Source: Opitutaceae bacterium (lineage in GTDB: Bacteria > Verrucomicrobiota > Verrucomicrobiia > Opitutales > Opitutaceae). Taken from it: a stretch of 64,000 nucleotides of DNA. Numbering within the stretch: the stretch's first letter is position 1; each line of letters opens with the position of its first letter. The DNA is taken from assembly GCA_028284385.1 (NCBI GenBank), contig JANQRT010000069.1, positions 310,001 through 374,000 on the forward strand, in the 5' to 3' direction. A program made the position numbers and the translations under genes. A model generated the notes under the pieces. It made no database searches. It saw only the letters and a program-made list of their open reading frames with translations, and was not told the origin of the DNA. Below, one piece after another: positions 53,637-63,187 of this stretch.

Positions 53637-56600
53637 TTGCAGAAAAAAGTAAGGGAATTGACCCTTTCGATTGCCTACTTATTCGTGCGGTTTTTCTCGA
53701 GTTTCTCGACCACCCCGGTGCCACCCCTTTTTCAAGCGTCGATTTTCGTATTCGGAGTATGCGGATTGGACCTCGTTGCGAATGGGCTGGCCCAAACTGG
53801 AAGCGAAACGGCGGAACGGCATCGCGTTTTCGATATCCCTGCAGGACCGGCGGCGGCAACCTTGAAGGACTTCTCTCGCCAATCGGATGTGGAAGTGATC
53901 TTCGCCACGCGCGTGACGCGAAAAATAAGATGCCGGCCTTTGAAAGGTCTGCACACGCCTTCGGACGCGCTTGAACTGCTGCTGGAAGGCACAGGCCTAG
54001 TAGCGAAGCGAAATAAGAATACAGGCGCTTTCGCAATCGTTCGCGCCGAGGCAAACCAGCCAGCCCGAGCCAGCCCCGACCAAGGCAAATCCATTTCAAG
54101 TCAGGATTCGCGAGCTAAGGAAATTTCTCAATCAACCATCGATTCAGCTACAAACTCTACCACCAATATGAACCAAAACAAACTAGTAAAAAGCGTTATC
54201 GCCGCCAGCGCCCTGGCGGCTTCCGGATTCGCCCAAGACAGCGAAGAAGAGGATGATGTATACGAACTAAGCCCCTTTACGGTCGAAGCGTCATCGAATA
54301 ATGGATACCAGGCGACCTCGACTCTCGCCGGGACTCGATTGAACACGGCGCTAAAGGACGTGGCCGCGACGGTAAGCGTCATCACACCCGAGTTTCTGCA
54401 GGACACCAATTCGGACGACCTTCAGGAGCTCCTCGTCTACACGGCTAATACGGAAATTCCAGGCATTGGAGGCAATTTCGCCAACCCGGATGGAGGTACC
54501 AGCGTTGGCGGTATCACCGACCAGCAGTTCCAACGTCCTGCGACCAATACACGCGTTCGCGGTTTGGCTGCAGCCGATTTGACGCGCAACTATTTCAGCA
54601 CAGTCGTGCCCATGGATTCCTACAACACCAACCGCGTGGTAATCAACCGAGGGGCTAACGCCACGCTGTTCGGCTTGGGAAGTCCAGCCGGCATTATCAA
54701 CAACAGCACCATCACTCCCTATTTTAGAGATCATGGCAAGGTGTCCCTGCAAATCGGCAGCTACGATTCGATGCGGACCTCTATAGATTTGGAAAAAGTC
54801 CTTATCGAAGATAAGCTTTCCCTACGTATCGCTTCTTTGTATGAAGATAGAAAATACGCTCAGGACCCGGCCTTCGAGCGCGATGAGCGTATCTTCCTGG
54901 TGGGAGAGTATCGTCCGGCCGAAGGCTCGAAGTTTCGCGTTTCCTACGAGTCGGGTTCGATCACGGCGAATCGTCCGCGTACCATACCTCCTCAGGACAT
55001 GGTGAGCCGCTGGTTCGATACAGCTCCCAATGGGATTGCCAAGCCGCCCCACGACCCCACCTTTAACAATCGCCTTCGCTTGTTCTTTCCCGGTGGCGAC
55101 ACGACCGGGCGCACACCAGCTGATGTGGCAGACCAGCAATACTTCGGACCGATAGGCTTCACCTTCGATCCGGTTATTGTTTACAGTGACCCAAGCCAGT
55201 CGGTCGGGAACGGAAATCTGGCCAATGGTTCGGACGGCTTCATCGCCATCACCCACCCTCGCTACGGGAGGGACATCACCACCGCATTCGAAGGCTTTCC
55301 GGGTTTCAACTTCCAGTCCTTCGGCACGATTCGCGGATACAACCAACTGCTGGGCGGCATGCCGGGCGAGCCAAGAGACCAGAACGGCAATCTTCTGTCA
55401 GCCACGCGTGACTTCTACGTGAATGAGGTGATTCAAGACACCAGCATCTTCGATTTCCGCAATCTTCTGATCGATGGCCCGAATAAGCGCGAGCTTGAGG
55501 ATTTCGATGTATTCAGCGCCTCGATCGAACAGACATTCTGGGAAGGCAAAGCGGGATTGTCCTACAATTTCAACAAGGAAGAGTACAGCAACGATTTCAT
55601 GTCGATCTTGGGCACCGGCTCCCGATTCCAGTCGATCGCCATCGATCCGAATCTCAATATTCCACACGTCAAGGACTCGAACTTGAACCCGATTCCTAAT
55701 CCGAACTTCGGGCGTCTCATGATAACCGCAGGCAGTCGCGGGGGCACCACAACCACCGAGGAAGATCGCGAAAACAACCGCTTCACCGGTTTCTTTAAGC
55801 TCGATGCCACGGAGAATATCGACGGAATTCTTGGCCAAATTCTGGGCAGCCATACCATCACTGGCTTGCATGAGAACGCCAAGACCAACACCCGCAATGT
55901 AAACTTCCAGAACTACATGTTCGGTCCCGAATTCAACGCCACTGGAAACGCGGTGAACGTGAACAACCTTTCTCCAGTCGGCACCTTGGTCTACGTGAGC
56001 GGCGACATTTCCGGCCAGAGCACGGCGGCAGGAGCCAATGCTTCGAACATGACGAGCCTCCTCGATTTCCAGTCCAGCTACAATCTATCGATTCTGAATC
56101 GGGACACAGGTCTGCCCGTGATAAGGTCTTACGACGTAGTTTCGGATATTCCTTGGGGCGGGTCGCTCAATCGAAGCGAGATCGATAGCCAAGCGATTAT
56201 CCTAAGCAGCCAATTTCTCAATAATCACTTGGTGACGACATACGGCTACCGGGAGGACGAAGTGAGCATCTGGTCCACCCCAGCTCCACCTCGTTTATCG
56301 GACGGTAGCAGGGATATCAGTCCCAGCGCCTTTTTCCTCCCCGATGAGCAGACTTTCGGATCCGAATCGGACGCGACCAATTTTGGTATCGTGGCCCACT
56401 TGCCGTACGGATGGATGGATGACCTTCCGGGAGGCATGGGATTGAGTTTGCATTACGCTAAGTCCGACAATGTTCAGATTGGTCGGGAAAGGACCAATCT
56501 GATGGGCGAGAAGATCGGCCCCGTCAGCGGGGAAACGACCGAGAAAGGCTTCACCGTCTCGTTCATGGAGAACAAGATCAGCTTGCGCGTGAACTGGTAC

Positions 56601-57533
56601 GAGACTTTGCAGATAGGCGAGGATTCAGGGTTGACCGGCGCTTTTAACGACATGCTTGGCCCCTACCTTGGCAACTACACCGATGCTGGCAAAGAGGCGA
56701 CCATCGCCGCCAATGTTCTCCAGCAATCTGACATCGAGAATCTGCGCAACTTCGATCCGCTCGGAAACGCTCAATATGTTGTGCAAACGATGAACCTCGT
56801 GGAGAGTGACGACGGACTCAGGGTGCTTCGTACCGTTCCGACAGGATTGACCTTTCCTACAGACCTGCTCTCCGAAGGCCTCGAAATCGAGGGCGTCGCC
56901 AATTTGACCGAGAATTGGAGACTGTTCTTCAACGTTTCCCAGCAGCAAGTGTCCGCCACCAACACCGCTCCGCTCTTATCGAAACTGATCGAGGAAACCA
57001 TCGAGCCACAGCTCGCTGAATTCGGGAAATTCCCGGCTAACGACGGCCAGAACGAAACCATGGCCAGCTTCACCAATCGTTTCGGACTGATCACTTCCAA
57101 GGTCAAGATCGCGGAGGACGGCGGCGTCAAGACCAACGAGATTCGCGAATGGCGTTGGAATCTGGGTACGAACTATACCTTCTCGGAGGACTCTCGCTTC
57201 AAAGGCTGGAACGTCGGCGGAGCCGCCCGCTGGCAGGACTCTGTTGGTATCGGACGTCCGGTTATCAACGATCCGGAGCTGGGCTTCATCCCTGACTTGG
57301 CCAATCCGATCTACGGCTCAAACGACTTGAAAGTCGATGGCTGGATAGGATGGTCGCGTCCGTTAACGTTTATGGGCGTCGAAGATATCGACTGGCAAGT
57401 GCAGCTCAATATCCGCAACCTGCTGGATAACGACGACCTGATTCCGGTCGTGGCCAATCCGGACGGAACCATTCCCGTTTATCGCATCCCTGCCGAACGC
57501 ACTTGGGAGTTGCGTTCGACCTTCACATTCTAA
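53637..57533 (+). CDS. TonB-dependent transducer: STN domain fused in frame ahead of a complete second receptor N-terminus
   Basis: Up to 1298 aa. The frame opens with TTG at 53637 (GTG at 53685 is an alternative) and a hydrophobic, signal-like stretch ending near LDLVANGLAQ. Residues ~63-136 form an STN secretin/TonB domain (FDIPAGPAAATLKDFSRQ, ALELLLEGTGL). A Ser/Thr/Gln-rich linker (~140-177) then leads to Met178 (ATG at 54168), which begins a second full receptor start: signal peptide NKLVKSVIAASALAASGFAQ, acidic stretch, VYELSPFTVEA, plug (RVVINRGANATLFGLGSPAG) and barrel ending TWELRSTFTF. Located 33 nt after FecR. Either one fused transducer or a receptor that also starts at 54168. The body is paralogous to the receptor at 4.3 kb. 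Confidence 0.88.
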   Translation: MQKKVRELTLSIAYLFVRFFSSFSTTPVPPLFQASIFVFGVCGLDLVANGLAQTGSETAERHRVFDIPAGPAAATLKDFSRQSDVEVIFATRVTRKIRCRPLKGLHTPSDALELLLEGTGLVAKRNKNTGAFAIVRAEANQPARASPDQGKSISSQDSRAKEISQSTIDSATNSTTNMNQNKLVKSVIAASALAASGFAQDSEEEDDVYELSPFTVEASSNNGYQATSTLAGTRLNTALKDVAATVSVITPEFLQDTNSDDLQELLVYTANTEIPGIGGNFANPDGGTSVGGITDQQFQRPATNTRVRGLAAADLTRNYFSTVVPMDSYNTNRVVINRGANATLFGLGSPAGIINNSTITPYFRDHGKVSLQIGSYDSMRTSIDLEKVLIEDKLSLRIASLYEDRKYAQDPAFERDERIFLVGEYRPAEGSKFRVSYESGSITANRPRTIPPQDMVSRWFDTAPNGIAKPPHDPTFNNRLRLFFPGGDTTGRTPADVADQQYFGPIGFTFDPVIVYSDPSQSVGNGNLANGSDGFIAITHPRYGRDITTAFEGFPGFNFQSFGTIRGYNQLLGGMPGEPRDQNGNLLSATRDFYVNEVIQDTSIFDFRNLLIDGPNKRELEDFDVFSASIEQTFWEGKAGLSYNFNKEEYSNDFMSILGTGSRFQSIAIDPNLNIPHVKDSNLNPIPNPNFGRLMITAGSRGGTTTTEEDRENNRFTGFFKLDATENIDGILGQILGSHTITGLHENAKTNTRNVNFQNYMFGPEFNATGNAVNVNNLSPVGTLVYVSGDISGQSTAAGANASNMTSLLDFQSSYNLSILNRDTGLPVIRSYDVVSDIPWGGSLNRSEIDSQAIILSSQFLNNHLVTTYGYREDEVSIWSTPAPPRLSDGSRDISPSAFFLPDEQTFGSESDATNFGIVAHLPYGWMDDLPGGMGLSLHYAKSDNVQIGRERTNLMGEKIGPVSGETTEKGFTVSFMENKISLRVNWYETLQIGEDSGLTGAFNDMLGPYLGNYTDAGKEATIAANVLQQSDIENLRNFDPLGNAQYVVQTMNLVESDDGLRVLRTVPTGLTFPTDLLSEGLEIEGVANLTENWRLFFNVSQQQVSATNTAPLLSKLIEETIEPQLAEFGKFPANDGQNETMASFTNRFGLITSKVKIAEDGGVKTNEIREWRWNLGTNYTFSEDSRFKGWNVGGAARWQDSVGIGRPVINDPELGFIPDLANPIYGSNDLKVDGWIGWSRPLTFMGVEDIDWQVQLNIRNLLDNDDLIPVVANPDGTIPVYRIPAERTWELRSTFTF

Positions 57534-57558
57534 TTAAGCTATTTGCTGACTGCAGTTT

Positions 57559-57594
57559 GCCTCGCGTGAAGTTTAGTCTTTGCGCGGGGCTTTT
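57559..57594 (+). terminator. Rho-independent terminator after the TonB transducer
   Basis: GCCTCGCG (57559-57566) pairs with CGCGGGGC (57583-57590), and the stem continues inward for about five weaker pairs to a 6-nt loop. TTTT follows. It lies 26 nt past the receptor stop and separates it from the sulfatase gene. Confidence 0.75.
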
Positions 57595-57641
57595 CACATG
57601 TTCAGCTTAGTCATAAATCAAAACCGTTTTCCAACGTATTC

Positions 57642-59021
57642 ATGAATCGGATATACTTACTTTTTCCCATCCTTGCGATCCTAATCGGCCAGGCCACGCT
57701 AAGCGGAAGCGACAGGCCCAACATCGTTCTCATTCTCTCCGACGACCAATCGTGGACGGATTACAGTTTCATGGGGCACGAGATCATTCGCACCCCACAT
57801 CTGGATCGGCTGGCCAAGGAAAGCGTCGTGTATCCACGCGGTTATGTCCCTACCCCGCTTTGCCGCCCTTCTCTCATGACCTTGGCGACCGGCCACTATG
57901 CTCGCGACCATGGCGTAACAGGCAACGACCCTTCGCCTCGACTGGCTGAAAGAGGGACGCCGGAATTCGTCAGACTGTCCAAGCAGCTCATCAATAAAAT
58001 CGACGAGATCGATACTCTGCCACGCATTCTCGCCCGAAACGGCTACTTGTCCCATCAAAGCGGCAAGTGGTGGGAAGGGCATTATCGAAGAGGTGGCTTC
58101 ACGCACGGCATGACGCAGGGCGATCCCGGCGGGAGAGCCCGGCATGGCGATGCCGGTCTGACCATTGGCCGTGAAGGACTAGAGCCGATTTACGATTTCA
58201 TCAAAATAGCCCAAGCCGAAGAAAAGCCCTTCTTCGTCTGGTACGCTCCTTTCCTGCCCCACTGGCCGCACAACCCGCCGGACCGGATTCTGGAGCATTA
58301 CAAGCAGTTCGATTTGGATCCGGATGTCGCCAAATACTACGCCATGTGCGAGTGGTTCGACGAAACTTGCGGCGAACTGGTCGGACACTTGGAAGAAAAA
58401 GGCCTGCGCGAAAACACGCTCATCTACTACGTTTGCGATAACGGCTGGATACAAAGAGCGGCCGACACTAAAGTACCCGAAGGCTGGTTTCCCAGCTTCG
58501 CCCCGGGCTCCAAGCAAAGCGTTAATGAAGGCGGGGCTCGCAATCCCATCATGTTCTCCTGGCCTGGTGTCATTGAACCAGGGATACGCAACGATTTGAC
58601 CAACAGCATCGATACGGTGCCAACCGTCCTCAGCGCCGTGGGCATCAAACCTCCAGAAGGTTTGCCAGGATTAGATCTCTGGCCTAATCTGACGGAAGGC
58701 GCCGAGATCGGCCGCGACACGATTTTCGGGGAATTCTACGCTCACGACGTGGCGGATATGGACGATCCCGAAAAATCGCTCATGTACCTGTGGTGTATCC
58801 AGAATGATTGGAAGTTGATCATGACCTACGACGGCGAAGTCAATCGCTACAAACCTATTCATCCACGTAAGACTCCGATTCAATTATACAATGTGATCGA
58901 CGACCCCTACGAGAAGAACAACCTCGCGGACAAGCATCCGGAAATCGTCGTCCGCCTGAAAGAGGAAATCGAAAATTGGTATCCGCTCAAGCAGCGCAAG
59001 CTTGTAGAACAAACGGAATAA
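57642..59021 (+). CDS. Secreted sulfatase-family protein with atypical C-x-P-S-L active-site motif
   Basis: 459-aa alkaline-phosphatase-superfamily enzyme with signal peptide (~1-22). Metal motif VLILSDDQSWTDYSF, active-site segment C74-R-P-S-L78 (PTPLCRPSLMTLATGHY), later KWWEGHY, PFLPHWPHNPP and VCDNGW. The formylglycine consensus is C-x-P-x-R; here position 78 is Leu rather than Arg, while the other active-site segments are sulfatase-like. Related sequences with CRPSL are, to my knowledge, recurrent in this phylum and in planctomycetes, so this may be a subfamily rather than a dead enzyme. The stop lies 1 nt from that of the convergent rhamnosidase gene. Confidence 0.85.
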   Translation: MNRIYLLFPILAILIGQATLSGSDRPNIVLILSDDQSWTDYSFMGHEIIRTPHLDRLAKESVVYPRGYVPTPLCRPSLMTLATGHYARDHGVTGNDPSPRLAERGTPEFVRLSKQLINKIDEIDTLPRILARNGYLSHQSGKWWEGHYRRGGFTHGMTQGDPGGRARHGDAGLTIGREGLEPIYDFIKIAQAEEKPFFVWYAPFLPHWPHNPPDRILEHYKQFDLDPDVAKYYAMCEWFDETCGELVGHLEEKGLRENTLIYYVCDNGWIQRAADTKVPEGWFPSFAPGSKQSVNEGGARNPIMFSWPGVIEPGIRNDLTNSIDTVPTVLSAVGIKPPEGLPGLDLWPNLTEGAEIGRDTIFGEFYAHDVADMDDPEKSLMYLWCIQNDWKLIMTYDGEVNRYKPIHPRKTPIQLYNVIDDPYEKNNLADKHPEIVVRLKEEIENWYPLKQRKLVEQTE

Positions 59022-59022
59022 C

Positions 59023-61992
59023 TCAGGAGCGATCCAATCGGAATTGAAAGGTTCCGGCAGGAAGAACCGCGAACATGTCCTCTCCCTCATCATGCCACCT
59101 GAGGGTGACGTTTTCCGGAGCGTTGAGCCATTGAACATCGCCCTTGGGTAGCTCTATAACAGCGGTTGTATTTGGAGGGATCCTACAGTCTAGCGAAATC
59201 GTTTCCCCATCTCGCTCCCAACGAACGCTGGCCTTGCCGTAGCGCGTCTCGTGCTCGGCTTCAGCGAACTCCAGAGGCGAATCGAGAATCGGCTGTATTC
59301 GAATTCTCTTGTAACCGGGGGCTGATACATCCGGAGCCAATCCAGCCAGGCGTTCGTAAATCCACTGCCCCACCGCCCCATAGGCGTAGTGATTAAATGA
59401 ATTCATACGAACATCGCCAAATCCATGCTCATGGCTATAGCTATTCCAGCGCTCCCACATGGTCGTCGCTCCTTGATCAATAGAATAGAACCAAGAGGGG
59501 TATTCGTTGGTGAACAATACGCCCAAAGCCTGCTCCGTGTGTCCAAAATCGTCAAGAACGCGGTTGATCAACGGCGTTCCTAGAAAGCCTGTATTCAGAC
59601 GACCATTCTCCATTTCCACCAGGGCGGAAAGATGCTCGGCCAATCTTGGCTTGAGATCCTCGTCCACCAGATCGAAACCGAGAAAGAGCAAATAGCCGGT
59701 TTGGGTTTCGGCAGGGGTTGTCAGTTTGCCATTGTCGTCCAGAAACTCCTGACGGATGGCTTGCTTGATCTGCGATACAAGTTCGGTGTAGTAAAGCGTA
59801 TCCTCTTTGGCTCCTAAAATCTCCGCGACCTTCAGGCAAATGCTGGCGCAATAGCCGAAGTAGGCGGTAGCGATGAGAGGCCGCGGCGTTCCGCCAAACC
59901 TCGAGTCATTGGGATTGATGGCATGATCGCCTAGAATCGGGTGAAGCCAATCGGCGAAGCCTTCATCGGGTCCGATGAAATTAGGACTTCTTTCGCGATA
60001 CAGTCCGACGTAGCGTTTCATAGCCTCGAAGTTCTCTTCGAGCGCTCTCTTGTCCCCGGTTCGCTGATACAATTCCCAAGGGATAACTGCAATCGCATCG
60101 CACCAGCCAGGAGATAGGCGAGGCCCTCCGACGAAGTTCCCCACATTGGGCACAATTACCGGAATCTCCCCCTTATCGGTCTGGTGCTCCCGCACCGACT
60201 TCAGCCAGCTCATCCAAAAGGCGTGTGTGTCGTAGTTGAAAACCGATACGGGCGTGAAGACCTGAGCGTCACCGGTCCAGCCATTGCGCTCGTCTCGCTG
60301 CGGACAATCCGTCGGTATCTCCAAAAAGTTTCCCTTCTGTCCCCAGCGGATGTTACTTTGCAGCTGGTTCAGTTTCTCGTGAGACGAAACGAATTTTCCG
60401 GTAGACTCGAACTCGGTATGCAGCACATGTCCCCTCACCCAATCCTTCTGCGGAGTTTGGCTCGCATCGAATCCGGAAACTTCAACGTAGCGAAAACCGA
60501 AGAAAGAAAAACGAGGCGACCAGTCGGACAATCCTGTCTTGGCCGGGATGTAGGTCGCCGCGGAGCGAGCAGTTCGATAATTCTCAGTATAGAGCGACCC
60601 GTCTTTATTCACCATCTCTGCCACGCGGATTTTCACCTGCTGTCCTTCGACGGTCGGCAGATTGATAGCAGGCCAGCCTACCATGTTTTGTCCTAAATCG
60701 AATATTGCCGTTCCATCATCTCGCGCGTCGACAGACACAGCTTCCAGGGTTTCCTGCATAGCAACTGCATGGAAGCGTTTGGGGGAGAGCCCGATGTCAT
60801 CATCTAGCTGAGAGACGCCCACTGGCTTGAAACCTGAAGCATCAAAACCGACCGTACTCCAACCAGGCATCTCGTTACGAGCGTCGTAGTCCTCTCCGTA
60901 ATACACGTCGGCTTTTATGACCGGTCCACTATTTGAATACGTCCACGTTTCATCGGTTGCGACTTTCTGGATCGGACCGGACTTGGACTCGATTTCCAGT
61001 TGAGCCAGGAATTCAGGCATGTGCCCGCCCATGCCGCGCATGATGTCGCCTGCGTACCAGCCCTTGCCTACTCTAGCGCCGATGATGTTCTTCCCTTCTT
61101 TCAGCAGATCGGTCACATCGTAAGTCAGCGTTTCGATACGCTGGTGATAATCAGTCCATCCCGGAACAAAGGTGTCGTCCGTCACTCTTTGTCCATTTAT
61201 CTCGACTTCGAAGATCCCTCTGGCCGTCACGTAAAGTCTGGCTTTGCTGGCTGCTTGGCTCAGTTCGAATTCCTTGCGAAAATAAGGAACTTCGCAAACG
61301 GGACGTGTCGGAAATTCAATTGGCTGCCCACCCCAACGCTGAAAAGCATAGGTCTCCCCGCCATGCTTGTATTCAATCGTCAAGGGCGGCCTACCGCCAC
61401 GAACTACTTGGATTTCGGAAAGTATTCCTTCGCCCACTACAAGACTGTTTGCGACTTGGCCACCTTCATCCAATACCCGCTGCAGTGCCTCGGTCACATC
61501 CGCCCCCTCTTCTCCCGCTTTCGCTTTGATAATCTTGACGTCCTCCAAGCGGGTTATTTTTGGCTGATGGATCCACACGCCATCCCAATCGTCCTTAGAG
61601 AGAAGCCCCATTTCCATTACGGCGGGCTCGCTCCACTCCGAGCCCTTACCATCTTGATCCCAGTAGCGAACCCGCCAATACGCTCTCTGCCTCGAAACCA
61701 GCTTCTCGCCTCCGTATTCAACATACACTGACTGATCTGATTCGACTTTGCCGCTATCCCACGAGGGCAAATCAAACGATTCGGCGGATGCCACCTGCAT
61801 CTGGTAGGCGGTCTGTCTCGCCTTGAAGCGACTGTCGTTCAATTTCCAGGAAAAGCGCGGCATGGAATCATGAAAACCGAGCGGATTGCTTAGACCTTCG
61901 CTGACCGTGAGATCGTAAGGGGCAAGAGCTTCAGCGTTGATAGAGCAAACTGACGTTAAAAGCGTCGTTAGAGCGATTGGGATTCGGAGCAT
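59023..61992 (-). CDS. Secreted GH78 alpha-L-rhamnosidase
   Basis: 989-aa inverting glycosidase releasing terminal alpha-L-rhamnose. ATG at 61992 gives a signal peptide (MLRIPIALTTLLTSVCSINA). N-terminal Fn3-like domain (GFHDSMPRFSWKL, AYQMQVASA), beta-sandwich domains with VEINGQRVTDDTFVPGWTDY, then the (alpha/alpha)6 barrel with general acid region D567-E568 in TDCPQRDERNGWTGDAQ and candidate general base E847 in TTMWERWNSY; C-terminal beta-sandwich to the end. Between the Fn3 and next domain is an extra ~90-residue insert (PKITRLEDVKI... to ...QRWGGQPIE). The aldolase upstream (minus strand, 263 nt from the rhamnosidase ATG) may act on the released sugar. Confidence 0.93.
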   Translation of the reverse strand: MLRIPIALTTLLTSVCSINAEALAPYDLTVSEGLSNPLGFHDSMPRFSWKLNDSRFKARQTAYQMQVASAESFDLPSWDSGKVESDQSVYVEYGGEKLVSRQRAYWRVRYWDQDGKGSEWSEPAVMEMGLLSKDDWDGVWIHQPKITRLEDVKIIKAKAGEEGADVTEALQRVLDEGGQVANSLVVGEGILSEIQVVRGGRPPLTIEYKHGGETYAFQRWGGQPIEFPTRPVCEVPYFRKEFELSQAASKARLYVTARGIFEVEINGQRVTDDTFVPGWTDYHQRIETLTYDVTDLLKEGKNIIGARVGKGWYAGDIMRGMGGHMPEFLAQLEIESKSGPIQKVATDETWTYSNSGPVIKADVYYGEDYDARNEMPGWSTVGFDASGFKPVGVSQLDDDIGLSPKRFHAVAMQETLEAVSVDARDDGTAIFDLGQNMVGWPAINLPTVEGQQVKIRVAEMVNKDGSLYTENYRTARSAATYIPAKTGLSDWSPRFSFFGFRYVEVSGFDASQTPQKDWVRGHVLHTEFESTGKFVSSHEKLNQLQSNIRWGQKGNFLEIPTDCPQRDERNGWTGDAQVFTPVSVFNYDTHAFWMSWLKSVREHQTDKGEIPVIVPNVGNFVGGPRLSPGWCDAIAVIPWELYQRTGDKRALEENFEAMKRYVGLYRERSPNFIGPDEGFADWLHPILGDHAINPNDSRFGGTPRPLIATAYFGYCASICLKVAEILGAKEDTLYYTELVSQIKQAIRQEFLDDNGKLTTPAETQTGYLLFLGFDLVDEDLKPRLAEHLSALVEMENGRLNTGFLGTPLINRVLDDFGHTEQALGVLFTNEYPSWFYSIDQGATTMWERWNSYSHEHGFGDVRMNSFNHYAYGAVGQWIYERLAGLAPDVSAPGYKRIRIQPILDSPLEFAEAEHETRYGKASVRWERDGETISLDCRIPPNTTAVIELPKGDVQWLNAPENVTLRWHDEGEDMFAVLPAGTFQFRLDRS

Positions 61993-62255
61993 AGGATTAA
62001 CGAGATTCTCTATGACACGATGCCCATCGCGAAGACGCAAAGCTATTATTTGAGACTATCAGGCTAGTTTGCCTTCACTATTTAATCATAGGCAAAGCAC
62101 CGCAAACTGCAGTCCTAATTTGTGTAATAGATTTGGATACGAATTTTAATGAAAATACGCTGCAAATCACGGCTCCGCGAGGCAAACAAAGGGCGGAATC
62201 GCCTGATGGGAGGATTGGATGGGAAAAGAACTAAAGATTCAGGTTTGGAGAACCT

Positions 62256-63029
62256 TTAGCATTTAATAGTCGAATAGGCATCGAGCAACTCCTGATAGGC
62301 GTTTTTATAGAAAATGATATCTGCGCCGTGTATCAGAAGCTGGGCTCCCAGATTCTTCATATATTGGGCGTGGTCTATGTCGAATACCAGCGTGCCGAAG
62401 ATCTTTCCTGCCTCCAAAGCGCTCCGGGCCACTTTATCGGCCGCCGCCAACGTCTCTTTACCTTTTACGTCTCCGGCCCGCCCGGAAAGAGCAGAGTAGT
62501 CTCCTGGACCAAAGAAGATGCAGTCTATACCTTCGGTCTCGGCAATTCCTTGGACGTTTTCCAGAGCGGTGGGAGATTCGATTTGAGCCATGATCCAGGT
62601 ATTTTCGTTTGCCTCCTCGGTGTAGTTGTCAGCTGGATATTGACCGTAGTTATTGTCAGCGCTGCCACCGTCGAAGCCGCGCTCGCCTAGGGGATGGAAT
62701 TTCGACCAGCGCACGACTTCGCTCGCCTCTTCAGCGGATTCGCATCGTGGATACATAATTCCATGAGCTCCAGCCTCTAGGAGCCGGCCCATGCGCATGT
62801 ACTCTGATCGCCCAGGGCGGGCAAGGACATCAGCGAAGCCGATTCGCGAGGCTCGGGCCAGATTAGCGAAGGTTTCCAGGCTCTTGTCGGTGTGCTCCAG
62901 ATCGTACCAGAGAAAATCGAAGTCCATTTGGCTCAACACCTCACTATGGACGGGATCGATTGATTTCACCTGGGTTCCGAGGGCGATTTCTCCCTTTTTC
63001 CAGATTTGCTTCACCTTGCTTGTTCGCAT
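62256..63029 (-). CDS. HpcH/HpaI-family aldolase (2-keto-3-deoxy-rhamnonate aldolase-like)
   Basis: 257-aa class II pyruvate aldolase fold, cytoplasmic. Signature segments: FDFLWYDLEHTDKSLET (catalytic His), GIMYPRCESAEEASEVV, RGFDGGSADNNYG, MAQIESPTALENV (metal Glu) and CIFFGPGDYSALSG (metal Asp). Homologues include RhmA/YfaU and HpaI. With an alpha-L-rhamnosidase next to it, cleavage of 2-keto-3-deoxy-L-rhamnonate to pyruvate and lactaldehyde is the likely role, but the RGxxGxx segment differs from RhmA and other 2-keto-3-deoxy-acids are possible. Confidence 0.8.
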   Translation of the reverse strand: MRTSKVKQIWKKGEIALGTQVKSIDPVHSEVLSQMDFDFLWYDLEHTDKSLETFANLARASRIGFADVLARPGRSEYMRMGRLLEAGAHGIMYPRCESAEEASEVVRWSKFHPLGERGFDGGSADNNYGQYPADNYTEEANENTWIMAQIESPTALENVQGIAETEGIDCIFFGPGDYSALSGRAGDVKGKETLAAADKVARSALEAGKIFGTLVFDIDHAQYMKNLGAQLLIHGADIIFYKNAYQELLDAYSTIKC

Positions 63030-63187
63030 GCGGTTAGTTGATTTTCGTTTGTCAGGCAGGTCTTTACAGACTCGGCCAACCTTTCGTTTTCGATTCTCTC
63101 CTAGCGCTTATCGCCGCTTTTGTTCAAGAAAGATTGTGATAAGGATGGTAAGAGTGGGCCCCATGGCATTGATTCGATAGTAAGGCA

